From Marinomonas agarivorans (GTDB taxonomy: Bacteria; Pseudomonadota; Gammaproteobacteria; Pseudomonadales; Marinomonadaceae): a DNA stretch of 64,000 nucleotides. The notes below the pieces were generated by a model. The model did no database searches and was not told the origin of the DNA. It was given only the letters and a program-made list of their open reading frames with translations. The DNA is taken from contig NHNK02000012.1 of the NCBI GenBank assembly GCA_002173415.2, positions 45,403 through 109,402 of the forward strand, written 5' to 3'. The translations under genes were made by a program, and so were the position numbers. Of the stretch, positions 26,574-34,713 are shown piece by piece. Numbering within the stretch: the stretch's first letter is position 1; the number at the start of each line of letters is the position of its first letter.

Positions 26574-28047
26574 GCGGCGTATTGTCAGTGCTGCGTTGCC
26601 AAACTTGCGCTTTCCAGCAAAACTTTTACCGCAATCACTTGCTGGGCAAATACTGATCATTCTTACTTTGGGAGTGGCTTTAGCCCAGCTTGCCAGTTCA
26701 ACCATGTGGTTAAGACAACTCAACGCCAATGCCGAAAAAAATGTCCGTGAGGTTGCACAACCAATGGCCTTTCGGGTGGCTGCCACTATTAGTTACTTTT
26801 CTTCTTTACCGAAAAATTATCGTCATATTGTCATTGATCAATTGCAAGAAATGGGAGGCACTCGTTTTTTTGTCACAGTAAACACGGAAGAAATTCAGAT
26901 CAATGCACTTCCGCAATCTCCTCTTGCTGACATTGTTATTAATGAGTTTCGTCATACATTAGCCAAGCAACTAGGCATTACCAATGCCAAACTGGCTTTT
27001 TCTAAACCAAACGATTTGCATGTCATTAATAACCAAGTCCGATTAGTTGATTTACCAGAACGCTGGGGCCACCATAGTTTATTAGTAAAACCCCTTTCGC
27101 CACCTATTCTGGTTATACAAATTCCCATCAATGAAAAAGACTGGTTATATTTGGCAACCTTAATGCCTGACCCATATTTTTTGGATAAAGCCTCTTTGCT
27201 ATCAACCGAAAGGTTACTCTCTCTGACCTTGTCTATCGTTACTGTATTGCTGCTCGGACTTTTTGTTATTCGTCGTATAACCAAACCGTTGGCAAAACTT
27301 GCTCAGGCAGCCGAATCTTTTGGCCAAGGGGCAGATCAAGTTGTCGACGAAATAGGCAGTAAAGAAATACGCAATACGGCTCATGCCTTCAATCAAATGC
27401 AAGAACGCATCCAGCGCTACCTTGACGATAGAGAGCGGCTTTTTGCTGCCATTTCTCACGACCTTAAAACCCCCATAACCCGCTTGAGATTACGCGCTGA
27501 ATTTGTCGATAATGACAACATCAAATACGCCATGGTTAACGACCTTGAAGACTTAGATATGTTGGTTAAAGGGGCATTACAAAGCGTTAAAGAAACCGAC
27601 ATTCACGAAAACCGAGTGGAGATAAATATCGGCAAACTGTTAGCCGATCTTAAAAACGATGCCAAACTCATGACTCGAAAAATTCAAATAAAAGGTACGC
27701 TATCACAACCTTATATAGGCAAACCGCTCGCCATAAAACGCTGCTTAACCAACCTGGTAGACAATGCCTTATATTATGGTAAAGGTGTGCAAATCGAACT
27801 GTTTGAAAGTGACCAAACGATTACGATAAACATTTTAGATGAAGGGCCAGGTATTCCGCAGGAGCAAATAGACAAGATGTTCCAACCTTACACAAGATTA
27901 GACTTACCGGAATCAAATCATCCTAGTGGTATGGGCTTAGGCCTGAGTATTGCTCGTAATATTGCTCGCGCACACGGTGGTGAAGTTACTTTAAAAAACC
28001 GTCAACAAGGTGGTTTAGAAGCAAAACTAACACTGCCATTACACTAA
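26551..28047 (+). CDS. Sensor histidine kinase (EnvZ-like)
   Basis: A 498-residue membrane kinase. Helix 1 is ILIILTLGVALAQLASSTMW; a periplasmic sensor region follows to about residue 215; helix 2 is LSIVTVLLLGLFVI. A HAMP linker (RRITKPLAKLAQAAESFGQG) leads to the phospho-acceptor H303 in ISHDLKTPITRLRLR. ATP-binding boxes are NLVDNALYYG (N), DEGPGIPQEQI (G1) and GMGLGLSIARNI (G2). The start at 26551 is taken because GAGG precedes it; a TTG at 26539 is possible. Confidence 0.93.
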   Translation: MRSLTNIKRRIVSAALPNLRFPAKLLPQSLAGQILIILTLGVALAQLASSTMWLRQLNANAEKNVREVAQPMAFRVAATISYFSSLPKNYRHIVIDQLQEMGGTRFFVTVNTEEIQINALPQSPLADIVINEFRHTLAKQLGITNAKLAFSKPNDLHVINNQVRLVDLPERWGHHSLLVKPLSPPILVIQIPINEKDWLYLATLMPDPYFLDKASLLSTERLLSLTLSIVTVLLLGLFVIRRITKPLAKLAQAAESFGQGADQVVDEIGSKEIRNTAHAFNQMQERIQRYLDDRERLFAAISHDLKTPITRLRLRAEFVDNDNIKYAMVNDLEDLDMLVKGALQSVKETDIHENRVEINIGKLLADLKNDAKLMTRKIQIKGTLSQPYIGKPLAIKRCLTNLVDNALYYGKGVQIELFESDQTITINILDEGPGIPQEQIDKMFQPYTRLDLPESNHPSGMGLGLSIARNIARAHGGEVTLKNRQQGGLEAKLTLPLH

Positions 28048-28172
28048 ACTATATCAAGTACTGGAATATGCACACTAGGTCTATATTCCGTGCAATTGAT
28101 CTTTATTTGTTCAATTTATTTAGTACAAGCTATGTAAACTAGTTCAATACTTTGCCATAATGGCCAAGCGTT

Positions 28173-28285
28173 AAGGAAGGTACGAATAGGCTTGTCAGCA
28201 TTTTCTTTTTTACTAAGTGCTTTGCTTGGCTTATCAAAGAAAACTAGGCCAAGCATGGGATGACAAACCTATTCTTACCTTCCCT
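28173..28285. repeat. 113-bp element with 25-bp imperfect inverted ends
   Basis: The left arm (28173-28197) begins AAGGAAGGTACGAATAGG and the right arm (28261-28285) is its complement with about four mismatches (ends TTCTTACCTTCCCT). Inside is a second inverted pair, GCTTGGC at 28224-28230 and GCCAAGC at 28248-28254. The element can fold into a long hairpin. It sits between the sensor kinase and a hypothetical gene. It is too long for a plain terminator; a small non-autonomous mobile element or a structured RNA are possible. Confidence 0.65.
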
Positions 28286-28324
28286 AAAATTATAATCGTT
28301 TAAGCTATAACCGGGGTAATAAAT

Positions 28325-28891
28325 ATGTGGATAGCAATTAGCATTGTTGCTCTCTTTATTCTGTACTTCATCATCAAAAAAAAATCCGATGGCACTAACA
28401 CAGAAGAAACAACACTCGCTCAGACAGCAACGACTTTAGAGAAAACTGCTACTGATGACACAACCAGCACCAGCACAGCGGAAACTACCGAAGCAACACC
28501 TGAAAAAGATAAGCCCACCGAAGACAAAGCTGCCGCTGAACCAGCATCGAAACCCGCTCCTAAAAAAGCAGCAAAGACCACGACATCAACGGTAACAACA
28601 GATACTTCTGAATACACAGATCAATACAACACCTTGAGCAATAAATTTAGCAGTGCTAAGGCGTTTAGTTTATTTGATACACAAGCGGCTTTTTTCTGGA
28701 ACGAAGGCGATAATACCGTCACTTTACTTTCTATCACCGCATTTGTGAAAGGCGCAGCCAAAAGTAGCACCTATGGCACGTATTCTTTTAATGTAACAGA
28801 TTGGGTATGGAGTGGTGATCAACCAAAAGGTTGTGCTACTGAAATTAAAAAATACCTTAGTGAGAGCTTTAAGAAAGGCGAAACAGCCTAA
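28325..28891 (+). CDS. Membrane-anchored Thr/Ala-rich hypothetical protein
   Basis: A 188-residue protein. A single N-terminal helix (MWIAISIVALFILYFII) followed by KKK suggests an inner-membrane anchor with the tail in the cytoplasm by the positive-inside rule, though it could be the reverse. Residues 20-100 are low-complexity (TTTSTSTAETTEATPEKDKP, then AAEPASKPAPKKAAK). The C-terminal 80 residues are a small folded domain (YNTLSNKFSSAKAFSLFDTQ, then FNVTDWVWSG). I do not recognise that domain. Confidence 0.65.
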   Translation: MWIAISIVALFILYFIIKKKSDGTNTEETTLAQTATTLEKTATDDTTSTSTAETTEATPEKDKPTEDKAAAEPASKPAPKKAAKTTTSTVTTDTSEYTDQYNTLSNKFSSAKAFSLFDTQAAFFWNEGDNTVTLLSITAFVKGAAKSSTYGTYSFNVTDWVWSGDQPKGCATEIKKYLSESFKKGETA

Positions 28892-28893
28892 CT

Positions 28894-28968
28894 AAAACGT
28901 CTCCACATTGCAGGCGCCTCGCTTAGTTGTCACTATTTAGACACCATTAAGTGGGGCGTTTTCATTTA
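28894..28968 (+). terminator. Probable terminator hairpin
   Basis: AAAACG-T-CTCCAC pairs with GTGGGGCGTTTT (one bulge, one G-U pair) around a 40-base loop, then TCATTTATT. It lies just after the hypothetical gene. Confidence 0.4.
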
Positions 28969-29114
28969 TTACTCTTATAAAAAACCTCAAATAGCAGCAA
29001 AATACCGCCTGTCAATGTTTGCCTTTTTTCTTTTCCTTCACTAAAAATAAACTTGATCCATATCATATTTTTTTGCAAACAAAATCAAAGACAGCGCTAA
29101 GGATTGGGTTGCAT

Positions 29115-30266
29115 ATGCATTACTCTCTGAACCCCTTACACAAGAAAACAGGGCTGCAAAGTCTAAATTGGTTACTAGTTTTAATTGTAATTTACTTATT
29201 AATTTGCGCCATTGCACTGCTTAGTAGTAATTTTAAAGCCGAATCAACAAGTTATGCGGCCGATCTATTTCACTTTGCTAACAACCCATTTTCTGGTTTG
29301 GTCATTGGTATTATTGCAACAGCATCGGTTCAGTCATCTTCTACCGTGACTTCCATTATTGTGGGGTTGGTGGCCGGTGGCTTACCAATCGACATTGCTA
29401 TTCCAATAGTAATGGGTGCCAACGTTGGAACATCTATTACCAACACTATGGTTGCGCTTGGTCATATTCAAGCAAGAGAGAAATTTCGACGCGCATTCGC
29501 CGCAGCTACGTTGCACGATTTTTTTAATCTATTATCTGTCATTATTTTTCTACCACTTGAGATCGCATTTGGCCTACTTGAAAACATTAGCCGTTGGATA
29601 ACAAGCTGGTTTTACAATATAGGAAATCTCTCATTACAAGAGTTAAATATCATTAAGGTCATAACCAATCCAACAGTTGAGCTTATTCAATACTCAACCA
29701 GCTATTTAGGAGAATTTGATAATATTGCTGCGATTATTATTGGTACAACATTGCTTTTTCTAACCATTAATTCCATGAGTAAGTTATTAAAAGTACTCCT
29801 GATTGGTAAAGCAAAAAATATTATACATACCGCTCTTGGGCACTCGCCTATGACAGGTATTGCTTCTGGCACCTTGATAACCGCTATGGTGCAATCATCA
29901 TCAACCACAACCTCTTTGCTCATTCCTTTAGCCAGTTCTGGCACCTTTAAACTTAAAGAGATATACCCTTTTACACTCGGGGCAAATATTGGCACTTGCA
30001 TTACTGCAGTCTTGTCAGCAACCGCCGTTGTTGGTAATGCCTATGCCGCGTTACAAATTGCCCTTATCCATCTGCTTTATAATATATTGGGTGTCCTTGT
30101 TATTTATGGTGTGCCAGTATTAAGAAAACTGCCTCTTAAAATGGCAGAACGATTTGGTGAAATCGCGGAGGAAAACAAGTTCATTGCTCTAATTTACATT
30201 AGTGGCATATTTTTCCTTTTACCCATTCTATTATTGAGCCTTAATAACGTATTTTTTGGGCAATAA
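29115..30266 (+). CDS. Na+/phosphate cotransporter family protein (NptA/SLC34-like)
   Basis: A 383-residue membrane protein with about eight to nine helices. It shows the twin inverted QSSS repeats of Na/Pi cotransporters: ATASVQSSSTVTSIIVGLVA in the first half and ITAMVQSSSTTTSLLIPLAS in the second, each followed by a GANVGT/GANIGT motif. It should import phosphate with sodium, or export it in some bacteria. The ATG at 29115 is preferred (AAGGA 12 bases before); the frame upstream to 29019 has no family match. It is monocistronic. Confidence 0.9.
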   Translation: MHYSLNPLHKKTGLQSLNWLLVLIVIYLLICAIALLSSNFKAESTSYAADLFHFANNPFSGLVIGIIATASVQSSSTVTSIIVGLVAGGLPIDIAIPIVMGANVGTSITNTMVALGHIQAREKFRRAFAAATLHDFFNLLSVIIFLPLEIAFGLLENISRWITSWFYNIGNLSLQELNIIKVITNPTVELIQYSTSYLGEFDNIAAIIIGTTLLFLTINSMSKLLKVLLIGKAKNIIHTALGHSPMTGIASGTLITAMVQSSSTTTSLLIPLASSGTFKLKEIYPFTLGANIGTCITAVLSATAVVGNAYAALQIALIHLLYNILGVLVIYGVPVLRKLPLKMAERFGEIAEENKFIALIYISGIFFLLPILLLSLNNVFFGQ

Positions 30267-30272
30267 AAAAGC

Positions 30273-30303
30273 CAAAGACCGCATTTAACAGTCTTTGACT
30301 TTT
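30273..30303. terminator. Terminator after the Na/Pi cotransporter
   Basis: CAAAGAC (30273-30279) pairs with GTCTTTG (30291-30297), followed by ACTTTTTC on the plus strand and preceded by AAAAAAG, so it could serve both directions. Confidence 0.7.
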
Positions 30304-30374
30304 TCACTTTTCGCTTCCAACAAGACTTAACGCTCTTGAATAGAAACGAAAGGGTTGAAACGAAAATCCAGTGA

Positions 30375-30632
30375 TTAACGTGCTGCGTCAAAAGCGCTTT
30401 GTAGGTCAGCGTAGTGCTCTTTTAATGCTTTCTCTTCTAAGTAAAGGTTAGACGTTGCAACGTCAGACGCTTTATTAAATTCGATGCCTTGCGCTGTTAG
30501 GTTTTTCTCTAAAGATGCGATGCCCGCTTTCAAGCTTCTTACTTCTTCACGTTTGGTGTCGTCATTTGCGAAAGACACAGCAGAAACAGATAGAGCCGCA
30601 ACAGATAACGCTACAGTGAATACATTTTTCAT
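30375..30632 (-). CDS. Small exported coiled-coil protein
   Basis: An 85-residue protein. The signal peptide is MKNVFTVALSVAALSVSAVS-FA with cleavage after SFA. The mature 63 residues are mostly charged helix (DDTKREEVRSLKAGIASLEK, then YLEEKALKEHYADLQSAFDA), predicted coiled coil. No family known to me; probably a small periplasmic protein. A good AGGT(A)TG-type site (ATGAGGTATG) precedes the ATG. Confidence 0.75.
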   Translation of the reverse strand: MKNVFTVALSVAALSVSAVSFANDDTKREEVRSLKAGIASLEKNLTAQGIEFNKASDVATSNLYLEEKALKEHYADLQSAFDAAR

Positions 30633-31109
30633 AATACATACCTCATTAATTGGTTAATTCGTTAAATTATCTTTTAATACATTTCGTTAAACGTTTTTAA
30701 AAGAAGGGCTTGCGCCCTGTCGATGAAGTGAATAATAGAGCAATTAAAAAAGAATAAAATACCTTGGGCGTTGCTTCCCCAGTCTTTACCGATTAGCCGC
30801 TAGAAGGTGCATAATTACTGAATTGTGGCGCTTTTGTGCAAGCCTCATCACATAGTGGTGAATTGCGTAAATCCCGTTACTCATTACTACATATTGCGCA
30901 CAGAAGGGCCGAAATAAGCACGGTTTTTTTATGAAAAGAATGTTAAAAACTCGGCTGAAATCTCGTAAGTCTTCTAAACCCGCCAAAATGATCTTTGTTG
31001 ATTGCACATTTTTACGCATTGAAATTATTACACATGGAAAAAGAGGGCTTTTTTCTTGCTACACTTTTTTAGTTATTTTTTGGTGACTGTTTATTAATGA
31101 CTTTTTTGC
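30633..31109. other. Intergenic region without a supported gene
   Basis: About 480 bases. A 77-codon minus-strand frame (30786-31019) has no family-like features and no ribosome site. A short GGGCTTGCGCCC hairpin lies at about 30703-30717. Nothing else is recognised. Confidence 0.5.
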
Positions 31110-31140
31110 TTGACCTGAAGCGCACTCCAGATTGTAGAGT
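31110..31140 (+). promoter_or_regulatory. MerR-type promoter with 19-bp spacer and dyad operator
   Basis: TTGACC (31110-31115) and TAGAGT (31135-31140) are separated by 19 bp, the long spacer typical of MerR-controlled promoters. The spacer contains the near-palindrome CTGAAGCGCACTCCAG. The merR ATG at 31147 is only 6 bases after the -10 box, so transcripts would start at or next to the start codon. Confidence 0.65.
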
Positions 31141-31146
31141 ACGGCT

Positions 31147-31581
31147 ATGAAGAAAAAAAAGACGAAACAAGAGACAAGAAAAACGAATACGCAAAACTGG
31201 CTAACACCAGCACAAATGTCTGCCTGTACCGGTGTGTCTATTGATACATTGCGTTATTACGAAAAAGAAGGCCTTGTGCAGCCGATTGCTCGCGCCGCCA
31301 ATGGTCATCGCCGTTACAGCAAAGCAGATGTGTTATGGATTGAAGTGCTTAGATGCCTTCGCGACACTGGCATGACCATTGAGCAGTTGCGTCATTATTG
31401 TTTGCTAGGCGAACAAGGTGAGACGACTGAGCCAGAGCGATTGGCTCTGCTGCAAGCGCATCGCCAAAAAGTGCTAGACAGTATTGCAAAGCAACAAGAA
31501 GCCATAAAGCTGATCGATCATAAAATGACGTATTACACACGCACTTCTCATAGCGTTCCACCAAACGCAACCAAGAAGTAA
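31147..31581 (+). CDS. MerR-family transcriptional regulator
   Basis: A 144-residue regulator. The winged helix is LTPAQMSACTGVSIDTLRYY-EKEGLV and NGHRRYSKADVLWIEVLRCL; a dimerisation helix follows. There are no paired cysteines like those of metal-sensing MerR proteins, and the sequence is closer to NmlR/AdhR-type sensors of reactive aldehydes. The Lys-rich first 17 residues are not part of the family fold. It lies 24 bases before the aldo/keto reductase gene and very likely controls both from the 19-bp-spacer promoter. Confidence 0.88.
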   Translation: MKKKKTKQETRKTNTQNWLTPAQMSACTGVSIDTLRYYEKEGLVQPIARAANGHRRYSKADVLWIEVLRCLRDTGMTIEQLRHYCLLGEQGETTEPERLALLQAHRQKVLDSIAKQQEAIKLIDHKMTYYTRTSHSVPPNATKK

Positions 31582-31605
31582 GAATGAAAGAAGAAGGAGA
31601 CACCC

Positions 31606-32673
31606 ATGAGTTTTGGCGCCCAAACAACCGCTCCTTATGTCCAGTTAGGAAAAAGCGGCCTTTTTGTTTATCAAGTTGGCCTTGGCACAATGCAATTTGG
31701 CTGGTCGGCGGATGAATCGACTAGCCACTCTATTCTCGACACCTACGCGGCACAAGGCGGCAACTTTATCGATACCGCAGATTGCTACAGTTCATGGGCA
31801 AGTAATATGGGTGGCCTTAGAAATGAAGGTGGTGTCGCTGAGGCAATCGTCGGCCGTTGGCTCACCTCACAAAACCGCTACGATATTATATTGGCAACCA
31901 AAGTGCGTGCGGCCATGGGCGAACATTTTGCCGATAATCGCAGCACATTCAAACAACGCGAAGGACTGTCACGACGCTGGATTATCCAATCTTGTGAAGA
32001 CAGTTTGCGACGCTTGCAAACCGATTATATCGATTTGTACCAAGCGCATTTTATCGATCCATTAATCCCAATTGAGGAGACCTTATCCGTTTTTACCGAT
32101 TTGGTTCGTCAGGGTAAGGTGCGCTATTTGGGTTGCTCAAATTACAGTGCTTGGCGCCTGATGCAGGCGCTCTGGACTTCCGAAGTTAAAGGGCTGGAAT
32201 CCTTCGTCAGTTTGCAGCCTGAATACAATCTATTAGCACCCACTCGGGGAGACTTTGAAACAGAATTGGCTCAAGTGTGTGAACACTACAAGATTGGTGT
32301 GACACCTTATAGTCCCTTAGCTGGCGGCGTATTGTCAGGTAAGTATCGTAGAGGTCAAGCACTGCCTGCTAGTGTTCGAGCCACAGAAAATGCTGAAAAA
32401 CGCCTTACTGAACAGCACGTTAGCGAAAAAAACTGGCACATCATTGAAACCTTGGCAACGATTGCAGAAAAAAATCAACTAACCTCTGCGCAAGTGGCTA
32501 TTAACTGGTTACGCTCACAACCTTGTGTGACAGCTCCGATCATTGGCGCCAACAGTGCAACACAATTACAAGGTGTACTCGATGGCCTGAATACAACCCT
32601 AAGCGATGACGATCTTGCTATCTTGTCGCAAGCCAGTGATTTTTACCGCCCCAGAACACATCTGGAAACCTAA
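31606..32673 (+). CDS. Aldo/keto reductase
   Basis: A 355-residue NADPH-dependent oxidoreductase of the AKR superfamily (TIM barrel). Visible motifs: [28 protein letters not shown] with catalytic Asp and Tyr, [10 protein letters not shown] with Lys, [13 protein letters not shown] with the His position, [10 protein letters not shown], and the coenzyme loop [20 protein letters not shown]. It likely reduces aldehydes or ketones; the MerR partner suggests a detoxification role. GGAG is 8 bases before the ATG. Confidence 0.9.
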   Translation: MSFGAQTTAPYVQLGKSGLFVYQVGLGTMQFGWSADESTSHSILDTYAAQGGNFIDTADCYSSWASNMGGLRNEGGVAEAIVGRWLTSQNRYDIILATKVRAAMGEHFADNRSTFKQREGLSRRWIIQSCEDSLRRLQTDYIDLYQAHFIDPLIPIEETLSVFTDLVRQGKVRYLGCSNYSAWRLMQALWTSEVKGLESFVSLQPEYNLLAPTRGDFETELAQVCEHYKIGVTPYSPLAGGVLSGKYRRGQALPASVRATENAEKRLTEQHVSEKNWHIIETLATIAEKNQLTSAQVAINWLRSQPCVTAPIIGANSATQLQGVLDGLNTTLSDDDLAILSQASDFYRPRTHLET

Positions 32674-32714
32674 ATTTGGTGCCGTATGAGATAAGCACAG
32701 TATGAGTTTAATGC

Positions 32715-32748
32715 GGTATGGAAGAGAAGGTGGTATGGAAGAGAAGGT
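32715..32748 (+). repeat. Two tandem 17-bp units after the reductase gene
   Basis: GGTATGGAAGAGAAGGT occurs twice in direct succession, about 40 bases after the stop codon; GTATGAG and GTATGG variants lie just before. Confidence 0.85.
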
Positions 32749-32771
32749 TGTAAGCAAGGTAGGTTAAAAAT

Positions 32772-32826
32772 GCTCAGCATGATTGCAACTTATTGGGCGT
32801 CACTTCACTATGCTGAGCCTTTTTTG
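32772..32826. terminator. Terminator between convergent genes
   Basis: GCTCAGCAT (32772-32780) pairs with ATGCTGAGC (32810-32818), followed by CTTTTTTG. AAAAA precedes the left arm, so it may act in both directions for the reductase and aminotransferase genes. Confidence 0.7.
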
Positions 32827-32839
32827 ATGTGTGTATTAG

Positions 32840-33697
32840 TTAGTAGTCAAACTTATGGGCAGTATAGAGTTTAAACGCCGCTTCCCACACTTTGCCCACT
32901 TTACCATCGCCAATTTGCTTGCCATCGACTTGAGTAACAGGCGCCAGTTCTTTACTGGAGCTGGTGACCCATACTTCATCAGCAGCGAATACTTCGTCCA
33001 TCGTCACATCACGCTCTTCAAATGGGATGGAGCCATCTTTTTTCAGCACATCCAGCAGAATATTACGTGTGATGCCTGGCAAAATTTGATTGTCTAGCAC
33101 TGGGGTAATCACCACACCATCTTTGACAATAAAAGCATTAGAAGAACTGGCCTCGGTCAGTTTGTTTTCTTCGTTATAAAGCAGAATTTCATCATTGCCA
33201 TCACGATAGCCTTCTTGGAAGTGAATCACATTACCTAGCAACGCGGTTGATTTAATGTGGCAACGCTTCCAACGCATATCTTGTGTGACACCAACAGAAA
33301 AACCTTTTGCCGTCGATGCATCTGCTTCAACAGCAGGTTTGATCGGCATGGTCATCATAAAAATGGTTGGCTCAACATTTTCTGGATAAGCGTGATAACG
33401 TTTTACATCCGTGCCACGGCTTACTTGAATGTAAATACCGAGATTGCCACCACCGTTTTTTTCAATGATGGATTGGATCAGCGTTTGCCACTCAGCCAGT
33501 GTTTTTTCCATCTTAATTTCGATCGCCGCCATGCCGTTAAACATGCGTTGCATATGTGGTGCTAAACCAACGGTTTTACCGTCATAAGCTGGAATGACTT
33601 CATAAATACCGTCACCAAACAGGAAACCACGATCAAGTGGGGAAATTTTCGCCTCTTCGATTGGCATAAAATCACCATTTAAGTAGACAATGCTCAT
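32840..33697 (-). CDS. dat: D-amino-acid aminotransferase (Dat-like, PLP fold IV)
   Basis: A 285-residue class IV aminotransferase. It opens MSIVYLNGDFMPIEEAKISP-LDRGFLFGDGIYEV. The PLP lysine is K149 in RCHIKSTALLGNV, and NKLTEASSSNAF binds the phosphate. The GTDVKRYHAYP loop resembles D-amino-acid aminotransferases more than IlvE. These enzymes interconvert D-glutamate and 2-oxoglutarate with D-alanine and other D-amino acids. The ATG at 33697 has GGAGA in front. Last gene of the D-glutamate cluster, which supports a D-glutamate role. Confidence 0.85.
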   Translation of the reverse strand: MSIVYLNGDFMPIEEAKISPLDRGFLFGDGIYEVIPAYDGKTVGLAPHMQRMFNGMAAIEIKMEKTLAEWQTLIQSIIEKNGGGNLGIYIQVSRGTDVKRYHAYPENVEPTIFMMTMPIKPAVEADASTAKGFSVGVTQDMRWKRCHIKSTALLGNVIHFQEGYRDGNDEILLYNEENKLTEASSSNAFIVKDGVVITPVLDNQILPGITRNILLDVLKKDGSIPFEERDVTMDEVFAADEVWVTSSSKELAPVTQVDGKQIGDGKVGKVWEAAFKLYTAHKFDY

Positions 33698-33741
33698 TCT
33701 GTTCTCCATTTACTCTTAGTTAAATTACCCGATTGGTAATA

Positions 33742-34662
33742 TCAATTTATAAAACCCGATAGGCGGCGTAGCTCTTCAATAACGGCATCTCCGACATCAA
33801 GACTTTGACCATCTTCGGTTAGCTGATTTAAACGCGTCACCCCATCGACACTGCCCAAGTTGGATAAATATTGCAGAATCGTGAGAGGTGAAATTTGCGC
33901 TAATAAATCTTGATTGGCTAATCGGCTAAGAATGCTAATCAGCCCATAGCCCCCCCAGTTGGAAACATCGGCAACCACTAATTCGTCACATTTTGTTGTT
34001 GCTGCCACAATGTCGAGTGATTTTAGCGCTTCGGACACATTGCCCATACCAATTTCATTGCCACCATCACCAATGGCGATAGTGGGGCACTGGGCTAAAT
34101 TCATAAAACTATCGAAACAGGCACAACGCGCGCTGATGTCTTCACCGCGCATGTTGTAATAACTGCCATCCTCTGCTTGGCCTGGTCGCTCAATCGACAA
34201 GACAACACTTGGGGTTAATTCATCTAGGATTGCCTGTGCTTCGGCATCCTGTTGATCGTGTTTACCCAGTTTAATGTCCACAACGCGATACTCGTTTTTG
34301 ATCGCTTGCGAGAGTGGCGCACCACAGACAATGTAAGGGGTTGAGCCAAGCGCTTCTAAAGACTGATATAAGGCAATTGCCCCTAACGGGCCATCGGTTT
34401 CAAAGGTGCTACTTATTTCAGAGGTACTATTTATTTTAGAGGTACTACTTGTTTCAAAAGTACTATTTGTTGTTTCAGTTGAGGTCGCAACAGGAAAGCC
34501 TGTGCCAATTAACACCACCCCTTTGTGCTCAAATAAGGTACGCGCTGCTCGCAAGCAATAGCCGCTATCCAGTGAGGCACGTACATGGGCCATTCCTCTA
34601 AGATTACGAGCAACTAATGCCGCCTCAATGGATTCGCTTAGTTGTTCTAATGTTTCGTTCAT
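33742..34662 (-). CDS. D-glutamate cyclase, DUF4392 family
   Basis: A 306-residue member of the DUF4392 / glutamate cyclase family (PF14336), matching the C-terminal half of animal DGLUCY. Motifs include VVLIGTGFPV, DGPLGAIALYQSLEALGSTP, RCACFDSFMNLAQCPTIAIG, DGGNEIGMGNV and ADVSNWGGYGLI. Family activity is conversion of D-glutamate to 5-oxo-D-proline. After the GTGFPV loop, where substrate binding is expected, sits a Ser/Thr-rich four-fold repeat (34398-34469) that looks like an added linker. It lies between pxpC and the aminotransferase gene. Confidence 0.85.
   Translation of the reverse strand: MNETLEQLSESIEAALVARNLRGMAHVRASLDSGYCLRAARTLFEHKGVVLIGTGFPVATSTETTNSTFETSSTSKINSTSEISSTFETDGPLGAIALYQSLEALGSTPYIVCGAPLSQAIKNEYRVVDIKLGKHDQQDAEAQAILDELTPSVVLSIERPGQAEDGSYYNMRGEDISARCACFDSFMNLAQCPTIAIGDGGNEIGMGNVSEALKSLDIVAATTKCDELVVADVSNWGGYGLISILSRLANQDLLAQISPLTILQYLSNLGSVDGVTRLNQLTEDGQSLDVGDAVIEELRRLSGFIN
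34398..34469. repeat. Four in-frame 18-bp units inside the DUF4392 gene
   Basis: Units TTTCAAAGGTGCTACTTA, TTTCAGAGGTACTATTTA, TTTTAGAGGTACTACTTG and TTTCAAAAGTACTATTTG are adjacent (plus-strand sense). On the coding strand they give six-residue repeats NSTFET, SSTSKI, NSTSEI, SSTFET. Confidence 0.9.
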
Positions 34663-34713
34663 CAGCCATGCTCTCTTATCACATTATGCATAAACACCTC
34701 TTGTTTGTAGGCG

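Noticed and set aside
30786-31019. 77-codon minus-strand frame in the gap before merR
   Set aside because: Composition is unlike its neighbours' proteins, no domain or signal is visible, and the start has no ribosome site.
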